Origin: Rhizodiscina lignyota | Taxonomy: Eukaryota; Ascomycota; Dothideomycetes; Aulographales; Rhizodiscinaceae | Length of the DNA: 64,000 bases | Assembly: GCA_010015805.1 (NCBI GenBank) | Contig: ML978123.1 | Coordinates: forward strand, 1,488,001 to 1,552,000 | Reading direction: 5' to 3' | In this document: in pieces, positions 35,475 to 47,000 of the stretch | How the letters are laid out: each line of letters begins with the position of its first letter | Numbering within the stretch: the first letter of the stretch is position 1 | Program-made: the position numbers and the translations under genes | Notes under the pieces: generated by a model | Database searches by the model: none | What the model was told of the DNA's origin: nothing | The model's input: only the letters and a program-made list of their open reading frames with translations

Positions 35475-35975
35475 CTTCTTATGCTGTAAAAGTAAGAATT
35501 GATTCTTACCGCTTCGTCAATTGTGACTGTTGAGCGAATGAATCCTGTTTGGAAAGATGTGCATGGTCTGGAAAGGTTCGTTGTAAGAGGGCGAGGTCTT
35601 GTTGGCAGGGCAACGTGATCGACCAACCCCCGTTCAGGGCGCCTTCAACTTCTCCAGTAGAAAGCACTTCTTCACAAGATATTGTGGTGATTGCATGCAA
35701 GCCTAATTAATGTGGATTGCGTTCAGCTATATATGATGTGCTCGTTTTTATAATCAGCTTACAAATTTCTCTCTCTATTTATTCTCTCGGGAGAGCTATA
35801 TCACTACATCCCCAATCTATAGAACTACTCAATTTAACGACAATGGAAGTTCACACCCTACATTCGCATTCACCGCCTTGAAAATCTCTCAATTGTCACA
35901 CAACGTACGGAGCATTAGGATGAAATATGTGCATATCGCGCATTGTTATTAATAAATAAATCAAACACCATCTTT
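35475..35975. other. Intergenic, nothing recognised
   Basis: About 500 AT-rich bp upstream of the kinesin start and downstream of the lyase-fold gene. It should contain the kinesin promoter. Confidence 0.55.
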
Positions 35976-36997
35976 CTATTTGGTTCCACCCAACTTCAGA
36001 TCAAAATCGACACACTCCTGAAGGCCCATGGCTTCATAGAAAGCCTTTGATCCTTGTTTCTTCCGATCCTCCGTTATGTACTGTCGGCCAGTGGATTTTA
36101 GCTGGCGATACATGATGGTGGCAGCTTCGTATACAACACTTAAGGCGGCAGAGGGGAATATCACTACTTTGAATCCCATTCGGTTGGCCTCGTCGATGGA
36201 TAGATCAGGTGTCTTGCCGCCAGTTATATTGTTAACGCTTATTTCAAGTCAGCACAATTACCAATTTAACACTGGGCGATATGATACTCACAGAACAGGA
36301 ATAGGAGCAAGATCCGCGCAGAGTCTTTCGCATTGTTCAACGCTTGTAAAGCCTTCTAGAAACGCCATCTCACCACCAGCCTTGACAGCATTCTTCAGAC
36401 GGGCTACAGCGGCGTCGTATCCCAGGGACTCGAGTGAGTCTGTACGAGCAATGATAACAATGTCCATTCCAGTTGTCGCTCGAAGCTCGTCTCTCGCAGC
36501 GACAGCGGCTTTTATCCGGTTCAAGTACACGTCCTCCTCAACAAGCTCCTTGTTCTTCGCTTGTCCCTTGTCCTCGAGATGCATCCCTGCTACGCCTGCT
36601 GCCATATATGCTCGTACAGTTCGCGCAACCATCAGCGATTCGCCGTACCCGGTGTCCGCGTCCGCGATAACGGGGACAGTTCGATCTAACGACGCGATCA
36701 TTCCGGCATTTTGGACCATGTCACTGAGGTTCGTGATCCCTAAATCAGGCATACCAAGACATGACGCAGCGGTGCCTGCTCCGGTCCTTGAACATATCAG
36801 TCCATGTTTTGTCCATCATGAGCGCCGCAGATGCACATGTATAGACATTCAAACCCTTCTCTTAAAGCTAGTCGTGCAGTAATCCCATCGTATACTCCGG
36901 CCGCCAGAGTCGTTTTTCCGGGTTGTGCCAGAAGATTGCGAAGTCGTGTGGCGCTGGACATTGGCCCACCGGGGATGTTTCCATTTGAGGCGCTCAT
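35976..36997 (-). CDS. Isocitrate lyase/PEP mutase superfamily enzyme
   Basis: Three exons, 36997-36837, 36786-36292 and 36237-35976, encode 305 residues. Introns are 50 and 54 bp; splicing gives LYM-TGAGTAASCLGMPDLG and PIPVL-VNNITGGKTPD, both family-like. The TIM-barrel landmarks are PGVYDGITARLA-type start (AAGVYDGITARLA), MTGAGTAAS, PVIADADTGYG (metal site), HLEDKGQAKNKELV, ARTDSLESLGYDAAV and AFLEGF. These match carboxyphosphonoenolpyruvate mutase, methylisocitrate-lyase and oxaloacetate-hydrolase relatives. The loop after LEDK is short and lacks the KRCGH sequence with the catalytic cysteine of lyase members; it is nearer to the EDKxxPKxNS form of PEP mutases but not identical. The reaction therefore cannot be assigned. 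It is divergent, by 552 bp, from a Zn2Cys6 regulator that may control it. Confidence 0.88.
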
Positions 36998-37549
36998 TTC
37001 GAAGGAGGTGAGTTGAGAATTATGAAGTCTGAAGGCCAGTCAATTCTCGAAGAGGAGATACTAAATGCTTAGATTGCTCAATTCCCGTTCAACCTGAATG
37101 TTTAACTTAAAGTTTCCTTCACCTACGAAGTAGCACTGGCAGTGCTCAAGGGGTGGAGTACATGATCGCGGAGTGCATAACTAGATCAGCCACATCCCTG
37201 TCTCGCCGACTTTTCGGACTTTGGCTAGTACAGCCAATCAACATGCTCCTCATGTAATTGAATCGATCAGCCATGGGATGAGCGCTGCAGCACTTGTTCA
37301 GTGGAATGTGAAGGCCGTCTGCTTGGACGTCTTCAGTCAGGAGATACGATTTTCCACTCCGTCGAAACTGCGCCGCAGACGCGCTTTCCGTGAGGGGAAA
37401 CGAGAGGCGGCCAAATGAGACGTGAGGAGCGGAGATGTATCTCTTCTTGATCATTCCTGTATATCCAGGCAGGTGAAATACCGTTCTCTTCGATTTCTCG
37501 TAATTGGGATGTCTCATTTGGTCTCATTGTACTGTCCAGCGAACTCATA
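36998..37549. promoter_or_regulatory. Divergent promoter region, lyase-fold enzyme and Zn2Cys6 regulator
   Basis: These 552 bp lie between the two divergent start codons. No strong ORF. Shared control of the pair from here is plausible but not shown; I could not pick out a clear CGG..CCG zinc-cluster site with confidence. Confidence 0.5.
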
Positions 37550-39777
37550 ATGGCAAATACGCGATACCTGCATAGGGTCAAGGCATGCATAGAATGCCGG
37601 CAACAGAAGGTAGGTTTCCTCTATACTATCAAGACGTACGACTAGAGCTCGTCCAGTTGAGGTGTGATGCGCACCTAAATCCTTCTCAAGCATGTTCTCG
37701 GTGTCAGCGTTTAAAGATACGCTGCATAATCTCCGACAAGTTTCAAAGGAGCAAGCGCCAAAGGCAAGTATCGCTAATAATTCCTGCAAGCTTGAGCTAA
37801 TGACTGAACAGCAAGGCTGAGATGCAACGGCAAATTGACGAACTGAGAGCGAGTGTGGAAGCAAGAGCATTTCATGGGACCCCGACAAATGAGGACCCCA
37901 GTCCCACCATTTGCACGCAAGGAGAATCGCCACAACCTTCAGATTTCATAGCGAATGAGAATATTCCTCAAGGCCCTCGGATACCGATACAGGGACAGGG
38001 CGAGGACGCACAGCCTCGGCCGTACGATCAACAATTTCCATGCCGCAGACGCTCGCTTGGTGGCGTCGAAATCGAGCCCCAGAAGATTGCGGATTGCTGT
38101 GCCTTGTAAGTGTTTGTAGAGTGTGCCTGACATCCTGCCGGTGAGCTGACTTACTTTTCTCTGGAAAGATTTTTTAAACACTATCATCCTTCGGTTCCGA
38201 TCATTGACCCTGGGTATGATCCTGATCAGTATTATTCTTATTCTCCTCTCGTCTTCTGGGTCATAGTTGCCATAGGATCACGGCGATATGAGTCCGATCC
38301 GACGATTTTAGATCGATTATCGTCTCCGGTGATCTCGCTTGCACTTCAGATGACTGCGTTCACCTCCCAATATATTCCAATAATACAAGGACTGGTCTTG
38401 TTATGCCACTGGCCGTTTCCAATAGACACTATTTATCACGACAAATCCCCTGTCCTTGCGGGAGCGGCTATGCAGCTCGCTATTCAGAACGGCCTTCACA
38501 TGTTCAGCAAGCGGCAAGACTTTACAAGAAACTCCCTTCGACCTGATCAGAACGAAGAGCTCTTTCGCGCGAAATTGTGGACATACTGCAAATTTATCTG
38601 CCAAAGGTATGGGGAATTGTAAGGCAACAGGGAGATCTTGTGCTGACCCACCTTAGCACCAGCTGTTTCAGTGGTCTTCCTCCCTTTCTTACCCCAGATG
38701 CATTTGATCGAGAGCATCAGCACCTTCGAATCATCGAGTCGCTTCCGCCGCAAGTGTATTGGAGCCAAAGGCTCCACAAGTCACTGACCAACGCCATCGT
38801 CACATTGATGGCATGTACTACAGCTGCTGAAGATGATCTTGACTACCATCAAATGCGAGCGTTCATCGACCTTTTCGACCACGAGATCCAAGACACAGGG
38901 GATCGCGCAAAAGAATATCTTCGTATGGAAAGAATATCCGATATGTGGTCATTACTAACTGTTGTGCAGAGGCGTGGTATGTAGCCATCGCGCGGCTTTA
39001 CGTCCGGGTCTTCGAATTCTACAGCCAAGTTGACGAGAAAACACCGGAAAGGCTGATCCAACTCGACTCAGTTGCCCGATCTGTGGTAGAGCTTATATCT
39101 GCCGCCGATAAACGTGACGACTTTGTTTTGTACAGTTCCCACATCGTCTATCGATCGCTGTCACTCGCAGGCAGCACACTGTTAAGGCTAGCAAGATGCG
39201 AGTTGAATCTTCCGATTGATCTTACAAGCCTCGAGGTGCTTTATTTTGAATGCATGCGCCTCTTGAAAAAAAGATCACTTCAGAACGATGATCTAGATGC
39301 TCGAGGGGCATCACTCTTGACGCAACTTTGGCGCAGCCAGCGAGTATTCCGTCAGCAGGATGGTACTATCAATAGCTTACGGGTACGCTTGCGAAATCGT
39401 GGGGTAAGTATACGAAGTTCTAATTACTCCTTTCAAGGATAAAAGCTGAATCACACTTCCAGCCAATGTCCGTAAACTACGATTGTTACTGGTATTGGGT
39501 ACGTTGCCTATTTCCCTGCGATGTAGGCCGTATTTTACTCACCGACAAATAGGTAGTGGAATTTCGGGGCCAGTCCGATCCTTATTCGACCAACAAAGGG
39601 CAGGCACCAGCACAAGAAGCTTCTGGTGAGCATGAGGATACACCGCTGGCGCAAGGTTCTGCCTTGGACTTTGACTTGTCAGGTAATTTGGATCAACTGC
39701 TACTTCCTCCATTTTCGCAAATGGACGGATGGATTCCTCCTTGGGAGTGGTCTGCAGAATTTGGGATTCCACCGTGA
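37550..39777 (+). CDS. Zn2Cys6 transcription factor
   Basis: Eight exons encode 619 residues: 37550-37609, 37657-37763, 37812-38105, 38169-38606, 38657-38922, 38970-39403, 39463-39498 and 39553-39777. The zinc cluster is Cys13, 16, 23, 33, 36 and 43 (C-x2-C-x6-C-x9-C-x2-C-x6-C) and is itself split by intron 1. Intron 2 has a GC donor (AAAG|GCAAGT); the nearest GT alternative leads to a stop, while the GC splice joins KRQ-SKAEMQRQIDELRAS, the usual linker/coiled-coil. Intron 5 has a perfect TACTAAC branch site. FFKHYHPSVPIIDPG marks the start of the fungal transcription-factor homology domain, which extends to about residue 480. The Pro/Trp-rich end (WIPPWEWSAEF) may be an activation region. 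Lying between the lyase-fold enzyme and a 2OG oxygenase, it could be their local regulator (inference). Confidence 0.88.
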
Positions 39778-40223
39778 ATACTTTAGCTAGTTAACTCCCA
39801 ATATGGAATATCCCGACCTTTGAGATCGGAGATTTCAATACGTACTCTGCGGTTACGTTGGCGCCGACTTTTCGGCGGCCATGAGGGTGTCTACCGTTTC
39901 GCCGAGATATCGGCGACCGTAAGCAAAGTACTGACATGAAAACGATATCCAGCGATGTGGAGGTGGCGCGTACCATCTCTGTGCCTTCCGACACGCGGGA
40001 AGTAAAAGTCTACCTAGGTATCTTCTGATCGGCGGTGCCGAACAAGGTGATAATGCCGACTTCGAGGACGCCTTCTCTATATCATTACTTCATGTGAGCA
40101 GTGGAAGTATATTCAACCGTTACCATCTTGTTGCATTTATGAGTAAGATTTGTATCACTATTGTCCTTTATTTCTTACTTCTTGCAAGCCTATTTTAATT
40201 AACGTCAACCATACCTTTTCATC
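39778..40223. other. Intergenic between the regulator and the 2OG oxygenase
   Basis: These 446 bp hold the oxygenase promoter. A perfect 10-bp palindrome TACCTAGGTA lies at 40011-40020. No ORF of note. Confidence 0.6.
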
Positions 40224-41525
40224 ATGCCGGCAGCAAAGGCACTTGCCGAAGTCGACCATTTCGAGCCCGTGAAGCCATCAAAGGAGCCAATTGATTTTGT
40301 CAAATTACGCACTCTTGACTTCTCCAAATATAACGATGGGCCAGAAGCACGTAAAGAACTGGCCAGCATTGTCCGCGATGCTATGACAACCAAGGGCTTC
40401 TTCACACTTATAAACCACGGGATCTCTGAGGAAGAAATCACACGGCAGGTTGACATTGGCCACACCATCCTCAAGCGCACACCTCCGGAGGAGAAGCTCC
40501 GGCTAAAAGCTCAGATCCTCGAGAAGGGCTCATATCCGGGCTTCAAGCTTCGCGGTCTCTGGAATGTCGGGAGCGACGCAAAGGACCGCATCGAGAACTT
40601 CAACGTCTACCGCGTCATGTCGCAGAATGAACAGCCGCGGGCCTTGGAGCCATATAGGCACGAGATCCAGGATTTCATCGACTTCATCCACAAGGACATA
40701 TTGAAGAAGCTGCTCACGCTGTTCGCGCTGGCACTGGAGCTCGCCGACGAGGACTATTTCGTCAACGCGCACAGCTACGAGGGACACGACGAGTCATGGC
40801 TTCGATACATGGAGTACGAAGCGCACCACGACGACCGAGACTCCGGCGGCAAGACGCTCTGGCTCAACGGACACAAGGACTTCCCGGCGCTGTCGCTGCT
40901 CTTCAGCCAGCCGATGACCACGCTGCAGGTGCGCGACGAGCACGACGAGGATTCTTGGAAGTATGTTGCGCACACGCCCGGCGCGATTATCGTGAACGCG
41001 GGCGAGATCATGTCCTGGTGGACCGGAGACTACTTCAAAGCGGCCATCCACAGGGTCGTGGAGCCGCCACGCGACCAGATGGGCCATGACCGGAGCAGCG
41101 TCTTCTACTTCACCGTCCCGAACGACGACGTTGTGATAAACACGCTGCTGGATCAAAGCCCAGTGCTTCGCGAGGCCGGAGTAGCGATGGCATATGCACC
41201 GGAGGACGCGCCGACTAGCAAACAGTGGTGCAATGCAAGAGTAAAGGTCAGTTTACTCCATTGATCCCGCAGAGCTCGAGGAAAATTTTGTGCATTCAAC
41301 TCGTTCTGGAGGTCCTCGGTTCTAGCAGATGTGGAGCTCTGTGGTCCAGCTTAGCCTTGCGCTAAGGGAAGGAAGCCCACAGCAAGGGCATGTCCTATTT
41401 CGAACTCTGCTAACGCCTCTCGTGTGACATAGTTGACGGGCCAGAGCAAACAGGCAGCCAATGGAAAGACTGGTACTGTTGTTGAAAAGGTGATTGGAAA
41501 TGTCACGACGGCCTGGTTCAAGTGA
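40224..41525 (+). CDS. 2-oxoglutarate/Fe(II)-dependent oxygenase, isopenicillin N synthase-like
   Basis: Two exons, 40224-41246 and 41433-41525, encode 371 residues. The intron is 186 bp, long for this window, with donor GTCAGT, branch GCTAACG and acceptor CATAG. Without it the protein would end just after VKVSLLH; with it the end is KVIGNVTTAWFK, as in related fungal proteins. The N-terminal DIOX_N domain includes GFFTLINHGI. The catalytic jelly roll holds the iron ligands His217 and Asp219 (NGHKDF) and His276 (AAIHRVVEPP), and the 2OG-binding Arg290-x-Ser292. Family members hydroxylate, desaturate or cyclise small molecules; the substrate here is unknown. The coding region is noticeably GC-richer than the neighbouring regulator gene. 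It follows the Zn2Cys6 gene on the same strand by 446 bp. Confidence 0.92.
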
Positions 41526-43226
41526 ATACCTCGGCCTGGCATCTGGAAGCTGGCAAAGACATAGATGCTGCGTCTTGGGACGACCGAGGGTCAGCATTTC
41601 TGGTGCGATTGTGCTTGTTGTCTCTCGGCATGCTTTTGCAGAAGGTGTGCTTTTGATCACCTTATGTACTTGCCCTGAACCAATACTGCCGATGGCGGTC
41701 CCAACAAATTCGTATAATGGTGATGGGAATTTCATGTCCTGCATGGCTCGCATATGAACCGGGTGTACGGTACATTGAGACCACATTGCCGCTGCCAGGC
41801 TGGCAGCACGACAACCCCCCGCTGACTGCAGCCTACATGAAGCATTTCTGCTAAAAGGACTGTGCAAGGGGACGGTTAAGTGCTTTAGAGGCCAATGGCC
41901 ATTCGCCGTATCCGCTCGTGTGCCGAGTTTGTGCACGAGTGGCCCAGCATCCCACTTTTATATTGTGACTGGGCAAAAAGCAATTCACCCAAGACTTGAC
42001 CAGCACGCAGAACTGGTGTCGAGTATTCGGTCCACAACGGCTTTGTCACACTTTCAAGGACAGAGGTCGCTAGCCGGAGTCACTGGCAGAGGCACGCGAC
42101 CCTGGCACCAGGCGGCGCAAGCCACCGCGCAAATGATGCAGGCAAAAAAGAGACTTGTCAACAGCGAATCCCCAAGGATCGGATCCTTCGATTGGCCTCG
42201 GCCAGGGGTATTCCGCAAGGCACACTGACTCTGAAGAGAAGAGGCACGGGATTCACCGCAAAGGAGCCCTTCACAGCCTTATTCAGAGCAACTCTCCGCG
42301 AGCGTTGATTGGATGATTTCTTTCATGCACACCCATCTTTTTATGGCCGTATACATCAGAAAATGCAAAAAATGGTATGTACCTCATACTGTTCGTTCCA
42401 GCGTGGGCCATTGGAAGACTTTCCCAGATCCCGTGTCCCAGCGCCAATTCCTAGTTCCAATTTTCATGCAAAAATGCGCGGCCGTACCATTCCCGTGGTA
42501 AATACACCGCTGTCCAAAAGGACCCTACCGCAAGATGCTTTTCCCTCCCGTACCTGCGCGTTCTATCCCTTTGGAGCAAGGCAGAAGAAGTAAAGAAAAT
42601 AGACATGACAAGTACGCTCTATTTTAGAGCCTCCCATGACAAATGCAGCGCATATTCCGTTATCACCCATCATTCCCGCCGTACTCTCCAGGGGCGGACT
42701 TGGGGTACCTTTTGAGGCGGTGGCGCACAACGGCTCGGGCCATCCGGTGAACTCGTATCTTGTTGATTGCAATGATCGCCCATGCTCCTCCCTTCCTAGC
42801 TCGGTATATGTACAACATTTTGACTCAGTGATCTCCAGGAACATATCCTGCCACTGGAAGGTGGGCTTGCGAGAGCCAAGGGTCCCGCGTCCCGTACCGC
42901 GGGCAGACGTACGGGAGCCTGCCACCGCCCACCGGCCACTGCGTCGCGTGAGAAGTTTCAAGGTTAGGCGTCTTTTCTCCGACTTGTCGGGGCCAAACGG
43001 CCAGCCATGGCAGAGCCGTTGAAGCGCACGTCCAGTTTGATGCGCTGAGCGATAGACCAGGGCCCAGTAAACATCGTGCGCACGTCGCGTGGCATTCCCA
43101 ACTCTTTTCCTAGCTTTTTTGCGCCTTCCAAGCCCTCGTAATGCCCCTTCGCTTCAGCGGCCATTCGAAGCGAGAGTGCGGTAATTCTAGTGGTGCAGAA
43201 AGAATTACCGCGTGGTCTAATCTCGC
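41526..43226. other. Convergent intergenic region, no gene recognised
   Basis: 1.7 kb between the 3' ends of the oxygenase and ras2. Several ORFs of 80-130 codons overlap on both strands; none has domain-like sequence. A long ras2 3' UTR may lie at the right end. Confidence 0.55.
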
Positions 43227-44025
43227 TCATAGGATCACGCAGCGCGGTGATTTGTTCTTCGAACGATGACCTGAGTTCCGATGTCTGTTGTCGTAGTAGT
43301 CGTGGTCCCTGTGGTTGTTTGACCGCGAGTTGTGATGCTTCTCGGAATATCGTGTGCCACCCCGATCTGATCGCCCAGAGTAGCTCTGCTTTTGGCGCCT
43401 CAGTTGTCGCACAACATCGTAGAATGCCTTCTCCACGTTGATACAATTCTTTGCGGATGCCTCGACGAATTCGCATCCGAGCTCTTTGGCCAACGCGTGA
43501 CCTTCTTGAGTTGAGACTTCTCTCTCCGTGACTCTGTCACATTTGTTGCCAACGAGCATGACCGGCGCTGGCCCCCACATCCCTGACGATAGAGAAGAAG
43601 CACTGAGTGGCGACCCTGGGTAAGTTGGCGAACCTGACTGAGAAGACTCCTTGACGCGCTGGATCTGGTTGTGGAACTTTTGTATGCGTGCGAAAGACGA
43701 CCGCGATGATATGCTGTAGACGAGCACAAATCCTTCGCCGTCTCGTATCCACTGGTCCCTTAGTGCAGTATACTCCTCCTGACCGGCAGTATCAAGAACT
43801 TCAAGCATGCAAGATTGTCCGTCTATTTGCACTTGTTTACGATAGGAATCCTCGATCGTTGGATCGTAAGTCTCGACGAAGTGGTTCAAACAGAGCTGGT
43901 GGCTGTCAATGTCGAGCACTAAATTCTCAAGGGTAAAATTTTCATACCTGGATCGTAAGAGCTGTTTTGCCAACGCCGCCATCTCCCAGCACCACTAGCT
44001 TGTACAATGTCATTTTTCCCGCCAT
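43227..44025 (-). CDS. ras2: Ras2-type small GTPase
   Basis: Two exons, 44025-43948 and 43895-43227, encode 248 residues. The 52-bp intron (donor GTATGA, acceptor CCAG) falls right after the P-loop helix; splicing gives [23 protein letters not shown]. G1 is GDGGVGKT (14-21), with the Asp typical of fungal Ras2 rather than the GAGGVGKS of Ras1. Further motifs are the effector loop [24 protein letters not shown], NKCD and EASAKN. An insert rich in Ser/Gly/Pro (SGSPTYPGSPLSASS) precedes VMLVGNKCD, also typical of Ras2. The tail is Arg/His/Asn-rich and ends in the CaaX box CVIL. Ras2 orthologs govern growth, morphogenesis and virulence in filamentous fungi. The final Leu would favour geranylgeranyl over farnesyl addition by the usual rule. 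Confidence 0.94.
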
Positions 44026-47000
44026 GTTTGCGGTTCTGGAGTGCCTGTCCTATCGGTGTATTGATTGTATGCCAAAGCGCCTTCCAAGGCGTACCAAAGA
44101 TTTTGCGTGGTTCGTATCGCGATCCGTGTGCAGAAGCAATCTTCTGAAACAATACCGTTTCCCAGCAAACGTCGAAGATTTCTCAAAGATATAGCCGTAT
44201 CAGGTAAACGCGGCTGAAAAAAGATTGATTGCTATAGCCTCGTGTCCACGAAAATAACAACTGACCGGAGGTATAGTAGGAGTCGTGTCGCAATGAATGC
44301 GTCGGCAGTTGAAACTGATGGTACGACGTGACAGCCGGTTTGCACAACGAAACAGCAAATGTTTCTATGCACGGAACCTAGCAGTGCCGGGCAGTCGAAG
44401 GGAGGAAAAGCGTGCTAAAGGCCGGGAGCGTGTACAGAGGCCGGTATTCCTGGACTCGGGGAGGTGAAAGTAGCACGAGACGGGCGTGATGCGGATGTTG
44501 TGGCCCCAGAAAGTAGGCAATCGACTCGAATCGCGCTGCGAGGAGCGAGCTGGGCCGAGGCAGGGACGGTCCGGACTCTAAGCTGCAGCAAGATGCAGAG
44601 ATCAAGAAATGAAAAGTGCTGCCCACTTGCTGAGGGAGCAAGACCGTGGATTTCCGAAGGCAGATGCACAGATCGGCGGTGCAAGGCCGTTTGTGTGGTT
44701 GGAGGTGCGGCGTGCGGGCGGCGGGCGTCGAGGAGCTTGTTATAGCAGAGATATAGCAGAGCAGCGGCTGATCAGCGACACGTGCGTGCGAGCAGAGCGT
44801 CACCGTCGCCGATATGTGATGTCGAGTGCGAGCTGGACGTGGGGTGCGAGGTGGTTAGTTGCGGTGGGCATGCGAGACGAGCTGGCGTGCAGTGCAGAGC
44901 AGAGCAGCTAGTAACTCCGCCAGCGCGAGCAATTGGGCGGGCGGGCGAATATAAGCGGTGGCAGAAGCAACGACGGACAAGGCAAGGGCAGTGAGCGAGG
45001 CAGCGAGCAACAATGGCGGACGGAGCAGGTACAGTGAAATTTGTTTCGGCGGAGCTGTGGGGGGAGAGAGGCATGGACGGAGGGCACTGGCGCAGACGAG
45101 ACGACAGCCGAAAAGCTCGTCGACGACCCATTTCCCAGCTGCTGTGCCCGGCACCCTCCACCTGTCCACCCTCCCTAGCGGCGCCGCCTCGCGCAGAACA
45201 ATAGCATCCCTCCCCGCCGTCCATTGGCCAGACGCATGTCTTTTTCTCGGGACCCTGGCTCTCCTAATGCGCAGCCCAAAGTGGTGGCTGGAGCGTTGGT
45301 GAGTGGTGCGCTCTGTGCAGATGGCAGCACTGCTGTCCATGCGTGAAATATCGACGACACGCACTGCTCCGCTGTTCTCTCCGCCGCCCTTTCCACGAAT
45401 GGCACGCGCCGCCGCACGAATGGCTGAAATCTTTCAGTGGCCCTTTCGCTGTGCTGTTGCTGTAATTGCTCTCCACAAATCCGCCGCGCTGGATTATGGA
45501 TATAGCCACGCGAGCGCCCAAGCCGCTCTGTCGAGCTAGGCGTCACGCCTCCCACTTGCTTTTTGGCCAGCTAACCTCTTCCTTTATCTTCTGCGGACGT
45601 GCTGTCGTCGGTCGAGAGAGCCGCTAGGTACCTACTCGCGTTCGCACTTCGGCCTCTCGGACTGGCCCCATTCACTCCCGCCATTAGTACCTAGGGGACT
45701 GTGTCAAATCAGGTCCAGTAGCCGAAACGCGACTTAGCTGCAGCATCGAAGCCGCTAACTCTGCCTACGGACAGTTATGGCAGTGGTACACGAAGGCCTA
45801 TCTACTGTGTAGGATACTAATGCTGGACGTGCGTTTGCTATACGCCCGCGATTACGACACTCGTCGTGCTCGTCTGAGAGTCGAGTGCACTCGCGTGAGT
45901 GCTGACTGTCCCTCTGCCTTGCTCACATGCTTTTGTGGCTCCCCATCGACAAGATCGCCCGCCGACCTGTGCTCCGCTTTTGAAACGCAGTCCCGACAAT
46001 CTGGTCCTCTTGCTTGATGGGTTTAGCAGAAGCGCAGCCGAGAGACTCATCACAGCCGTTGCCGCAGCTGGGACCTATGAAGCGAGCGGGAGAAAGTTGT
46101 CTTTCCTGCAACAAACGGCACGGAACGACGGACGGTTGATATGATGTTTCTGCCCCGAGCTTCATCCACCGTACCCTTTCGTTCATTCGACGGTTAGGGT
46201 CCACGGCGGTACGTAGGTACCAATGTCGCCGTTCCCCGTCAATGCAGATCTGCTGGCTCTGGCAGGCAGGCATCGCATGTCGCCTGGTTGTTCGCACGTC
46301 TGCCCTTGAACATTCAAGTGCACACACAGTTGACGCACGACGCTTGTACCGTTCGTGATAGCATCCGCGGCTGACGCTTTCCGTCTAGCTTCCCGAGGCG
46401 TATGCCAACGTCTCGATCCCCCGGCTGTGGAATCGTAGGATCTGGAGGATGTAAGGCTGCAGCGGCAACGCCTTCATTCACAGCAGCAACTATTGCTGAG
46501 AAGGCAGGGAGTCGCACATGTCGGTACCATTTCAACCCTGGTCGCAGAACATGTTTGGGATTGCAGCAGTAGCGTGGTTCATGCAGATTTTGGTCCCAGA
46601 GACTGACACGCCCCCGGATCTGCACTAGTGTCCATCAGAGCTCACTTTTCCGCAAGCTGCATGAAGCAGATGCACCTTTCTACACGCGCAATGATTGCAC
46701 AGACAGAAAGCCTCCTCCTAAATCCACTCGGCCCGCTGCCCGCATCTCTCCGTGCATGGGGTCTGATTTGCTGGAAATTCCAAGGGTCCGTTCGGAAGTT
46801 ATTCCTGGAGACTGCGCTCGCAGAGCAAATGAGAGCCTTTCAGACCCAAAATCCTGAATTCCGCCGATGCAACGACGCCGATTCGGCCTTTCCCGATGTT
46901 GGATGAGCTCAGCTTAGCTTCCTCCTCTTCAATTGTTGAGCAACGACTGGGGCGTGCTTGCCGATTTCTCGCATAAAGCTCGATGAAGTTGACTCACTAT

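Noticed and set aside
35506-35700. 64-codon minus ORF upstream of the kinesin gene
   Set aside because: Not in frame with a splice site into the motor; the MSVRVIARIRP start at 35474 is the standard kinesin beginning.
41322-41936. 204-codon minus ORF
   Set aside because: Overlaps exon 2 of the 2OG oxygenase on the other strand; composition looks random.
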